A DNA stretch of 7,515 nt from Actinomycetota bacterium (GTDB taxonomy: Bacteria > Actinomycetota > Actinomycetes > Streptosporangiales > Streptosporangiaceae), in assembly GCA_003541285.1 (NCBI GenBank), contig DPMS01000329.1:823-8337 (forward strand), in the 5' to 3' direction. Made by a program: the position numbers and the translations under genes. Below are positions 5,443 to 7,515 of this stretch, one piece after another. A model generated the notes under the pieces. The model saw only the letters and a program-made list of their open reading frames with translations, had not been told where the DNA came from and searched no databases. The first letter of the stretch is position 1, and each line of letters starts with the position of its first letter.

Positions 5443-7005
5443 TACGCCCGCTGGCACGAGTGTGACGACGGCGGGGAGCTGGTACCGCCAGGAGAACTCA
5501 TAGACGTCCGGCGCCAGCAGGACAACGGCCGCGGTGCCGGTGAACAGCAGGCAGGCCAGGGCGAGCCCGCGCGAGCGGGGGCCGGGTGCGCGGGGGAACG
5601 CCGCGAGCAGCGAGCCGGCCAGGCCGGCCAGGGCGAACAGGGCCAGCAGCGGGCCGGGGGTGTAGCCACCATCGAGCTGGTAGGCCCGCAGGAACGCGGC
5701 CACGGGCCTGTTCACCTGGGCCTGGCCGCCGTAGGAGGGGCGGAGCGTGGCCGCATGGAACATCCCGAATGCCTGCCGCTGCACGCCCACCACAATCGTC
5801 CCGCCCGGCCGCAGCAGCATGTCGCTGACCGGAGCCACCCTCTTCTGGAGGGCGTGCTGCTCGGCCAGGCAGTCCTGGGCACTGAGATGCCCGGCCGGGC
5901 AGATGCTGATCCACGGCGGGTAGGTCGGGTAACTGGCCTGGAACTGCCAGCGCGAGATGGGCGTGACCCACAGAGCCGGTGTCCGGGTCAGCCCGAACAG
6001 GCGCAGCGAATCTTCGGCGATCGAGACCGCCACCCGCCCCGGCTGCTGGCTTTCCACCGCCGAGTCCAGCTCGGAGATCAGCCTGCCCCTCGTGCCAGCC
6101 GGGACGACGGTCGCGTACAGCGGTGACTGACCCGAATGCTCCAGCCAGTCCGGACCCTGTGCCTGCTCGGCAGGTGCCGGGCACAGTGGCCGCACGGCCG
6201 CGGGCAGCTTCAGCGTGGCGCAGTCGGCCGCGGCGGCCAGCCGGCCGGCGTGGCTCTGCCCGTGGGCCAGCCAGAAATGCCCGGTCCGGGCATAGGACAC
6301 GCTGCAGTAGCCGAGCACCGGCACGGCGAAGGCCAGGCACAGCGCGGCCGAGGGGCCGATGGCGCGGCGCAATCCGCCGCCAGCCGCCAGCAGATAGACC
6401 ACCGCGGGCAGGATCAGCAGCTCGCCCAGTTGCTTGATGGTCGCCGACGATCCCAGGATCAGGCCCGCCGCGACCGCGAAGCGCATGGTCACCGCTGGCC
6501 GCCAGAGCAGCACAGCCAGGCCTGCCACGATCATCGCCTCGAACCAGGCGTCGGGCATGATCGTCTGCTCCATCTGCAGCTGGTAGGCATCCAGCAGCAC
6601 CGGCGCGGCGGCCACGGCCGCCAGCCAGCGGGCCACACCACGGCGCAGCAGCACGGCGTACAAGGTGATGGCCATCGCCAGGCCGAGCAGATGCTGGATC
6701 ACCGCGACGGTCCCCAGATCACCGGCCAGCAGGATGACCTTCAGGACCACCGTGTACCCGAGTGGTTCGGCGCCGGGATATGCGCCGTACAGGTATTTGA
6801 GCGTGTCGACGTAGATCAGCGCCGGGTGGTAGGCGGCCACGGCCAGCACCCGCAGTGCTACCCCCGCGGCAAGCAGCGCGGACAGCAGCCAGTGCTGGCG
6901 CGCCGTCGCGACCGCAGGTACCCGCCAGGGCAGCCGCCGCCCGCCTGATGCATCGCCGGACCGTGCGGGCGTGGCGTGCGTGCGCCAGGGCGCGTGGGAC
7001 AGCAT
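5326..7005 (-). CDS. Polytopic membrane protein, GT-C glycosyltransferase-like
   Basis: A 559-residue integral membrane protein with about 7 to 8 hydrophobic segments in the N-terminal half (first at about 39-58), a soluble region (about 245-445), then three C-terminal segments (about 448-470, 478-497, 508-527). The first extracytoplasmic loop carries an acidic residue in ALIYVDTLKYLYG (D67), and a later loop has YQLQMEQTIMPD (141-152). This resembles GT-C enzymes, which use polyprenyl-phosphate sugars outside the membrane, but I cannot place it in a named family. The soluble region has four cysteines (262, 275, 369, 379), suggesting two disulfides if it faces outward. The frame extends to an ATG at 7080, but ATG 7005 is preferred: AAGGAG stands six bases before it, and the extra 25 residues look non-protein-like. 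The final 38 residues are polar and encoded opposite the GlfT1-like gene. It probably belongs to the same glycan pathway, though it is in a separate transcription unit. Confidence 0.8.
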   Translation of the reverse strand: MLSHAPWRTHATPARSGDASGGRRLPWRVPAVATARQHWLLSALLAAGVALRVLAVAAYHPALIYVDTLKYLYGAYPGAEPLGYTVVLKVILLAGDLGTVAVIQHLLGLAMAITLYAVLLRRGVARWLAAVAAAPVLLDAYQLQMEQTIMPDAWFEAMIVAGLAVLLWRPAVTMRFAVAAGLILGSSATIKQLGELLILPAVVYLLAAGGGLRRAIGPSAALCLAFAVPVLGYCSVSYARTGHFWLAHGQSHAGRLAAAADCATLKLPAAVRPLCPAPAEQAQGPDWLEHSGQSPLYATVVPAGTRGRLISELDSAVESQQPGRVAVSIAEDSLRLFGLTRTPALWVTPISRWQFQASYPTYPPWISICPAGHLSAQDCLAEQHALQKRVAPVSDMLLRPGGTIVVGVQRQAFGMFHAATLRPSYGGQAQVNRPVAAFLRAYQLDGGYTPGPLLALFALAGLAGSLLAAFPRAPGPRSRGLALACLLFTGTAAVVLLAPDVYEFSWRYQLPAVVTLVPAGVLGIGAAASLRRHQADLGKNLFGRPRVRPEPGGDPGGER

Positions 7006-7146
7006 TGCTTGCTCCTTGCCGACAGGCGGTAACGCTACCTTCATCGCCCGCCTTGCCGCCCCGGGAACCATATTGCCCATTTTTTGACAATTAGCCGTTG
7101 CGCCGTGCCCGGGTGTTCGGTGAGCTGTTACCCGGGTGGCCGCCGG
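7006..7146 (-). promoter_or_regulatory. Intergenic region upstream of the GT-C-like gene
   Basis: This 141-bp gap lies between the stop of the right-edge gene and the start of the membrane-protein gene, both read leftward. It holds a short AT-rich patch (7093-7069 leftward: AATTGTCAAAAAATGG, then CAATATGG), which is unusual in this GC-rich DNA and may mark a promoter for the membrane-protein gene. TTGTCA resembles a -35, but the nearest -10-like hexamer (TATGGT) is only 12 bases away, so no exact promoter is claimed. The ribosome-binding sequence AAGGAG is at 7017-7012. Confidence 0.35.
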
Positions 7147-7515
7147 TCAGAGCCGGGTGGGCGGCCAGAGGTTGTGCTGGGCGGCGATCGGGTCGCCGGC
7201 CCATTCCTGCATCGCCTGCAGATTGTCGTGTGCGGGGTACTTCGCCGCCGCCGGGCCGTCGGCGAAGCCGTGCAGCAGGTTGGTAGTCACCTGTCTGGTG
7301 AAGGCGGCAGTGCGCCGGTTCAGGCCGAAGTGGTGAAGCCCGCCGAAGGATGCCACCCAGCGCATCGTCCCGGAGTTGAACACCCCGGCCCCACGGTGGT
7401 GGGTGTAGTAGGCCGAGTCCGAGTAACTGTTGACGCCCCGGCAGGTCAGCGGCGAGTGAGAAAGGATCTGGATAGGCCGCTCCACGGGTGCCCCCGGGTT
7501 GACCCGGTCGTACTC
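7147..7515 (-). CDS. N,N-dimethylformamidase large-subunit-like protein, C-terminal 122 residues (5' end off window)
   Basis: The frame is open from the right edge to TGA at 7149-7147. The visible part begins EYDRVNPGAP and shows two signatures of the C-terminal domain of the N,N-dimethylformamidase beta (large) subunit family: a strand ending ILSHSPLTCRG, and SDSAYYTHHRGAGVFNSGTM followed by RWVASFGG. After these comes a helical end with a run rich in Thr, Asn and Ala (RTAAFTRQVTTNLL) and a short tail ending PPTRL. In the founding enzyme this subunit carries the iron-dependent hydrolysis of dimethylformamide, but most actinobacterial members have no tested function, and the catalytic part lies outside the window. 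An internal GTG at 7485 is not the real start, because the frame and family similarity continue upstream of it. It may belong to the same locus as the glycan genes, with the same orientation as the GT-C-like gene 141 bp downstream. Confidence 0.72.
   Translation of the reverse strand, partial: EYDRVNPGAPVERPIQILSHSPLTCRGVNSYSDSAYYTHHRGAGVFNSGTMRWVASFGGLHHFGLNRRTAAFTRQVTTNLLHGFADGPAAAKYPAHDNLQAMQEWAGDPIAAQHNLWPPTRL

Noticed and set aside
6136..6948. 270-codon plus-strand open frame opposite the membrane-protein gene
   Set aside because: It is rich in Gln, His, Gly and Arg with no domain, while the minus strand encodes regular hydrophobic helices and has a good ribosome-binding sequence.
7006..7080. 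N-terminal extension of the membrane protein to ATG 7080
   Set aside because: AAGGAG six bases before ATG 7005 makes that the better start; the extension runs into an AT-rich patch that looks like promoter DNA.
7108..7136. CCCGGGT/ACCCGGG inverted repeat with a 15-base loop, downstream of the dimethylformamidase-like gene
   Set aside because: The stem is only 7 bp, the loop is long and no T-tract follows on the leftward strand, so a terminator call is not justified.

Overview
The window is GC-rich throughout (G/C-dominated third codon positions, GTG and TTG starts, tight or overlapping gene junctions), which points to an actinomycete chromosome. The genus cannot be named from the sequence. 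It is a surface-glycan locus centred on galactofuranose (Galf). The key marker is a complete UDP-galactopyranose mutase gene (glf). It is followed, with an 8-base overlap, by the 5' end of a gene whose product closely resembles the mycobacterial galactan polymerase GlfT2.

Layout. (1) Leftward operon, 2883 to 1: a family-2 glycosyltransferase (2883-1915), glf (1909-731), then a GlfT2-like galactofuranosyltransferase (738 to beyond the left edge). Junctions are a 5-base gap and then an overlap, so the three are probably co-transcribed and translationally coupled. (2) A 272-bp divergent intergenic region (2884-3155) with a conspicuous AT-rich island around 3001-3078. It probably carries promoters in both directions, and a possible 29-codon leader ORF precedes the leftward operon. 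(3) Rightward pair: a PAPS-type sulfotransferase-like protein (3156-4466, TTG start), then, one base later, a GlfT1-like family-2 glycosyltransferase (4468-5442). (4) A leftward polytopic membrane protein resembling GT-C glycosyltransferases (7005-5326). Its 3' end overlaps the 3' end of the GlfT1-like gene by 117 bp, tail to tail. (5) At the right edge, the C-terminal 122 residues of an N,N-dimethylformamidase large-subunit-like protein (leftward, stop at 7147).

How they may work together (inference): Glf converts UDP-Galp to UDP-Galf. The GlfT1-like enzyme would prime a lipid-linked acceptor and the GlfT2-like enzyme would extend it. The other family-2 transferase adds a further sugar, the sulfotransferase-like protein decorates the glycan or its carrier, and the GT-C-like protein acts on the outer membrane face with a polyprenyl-phosphate sugar. 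The combination of a mycobacterial-type Galf machinery with a divergently encoded sulfotransferase suggests a sulfated or otherwise modified galactofuranan, which would be the most interesting possibility here but is unproven. No RNA genes, insertion sequences or CRISPR repeats were seen.
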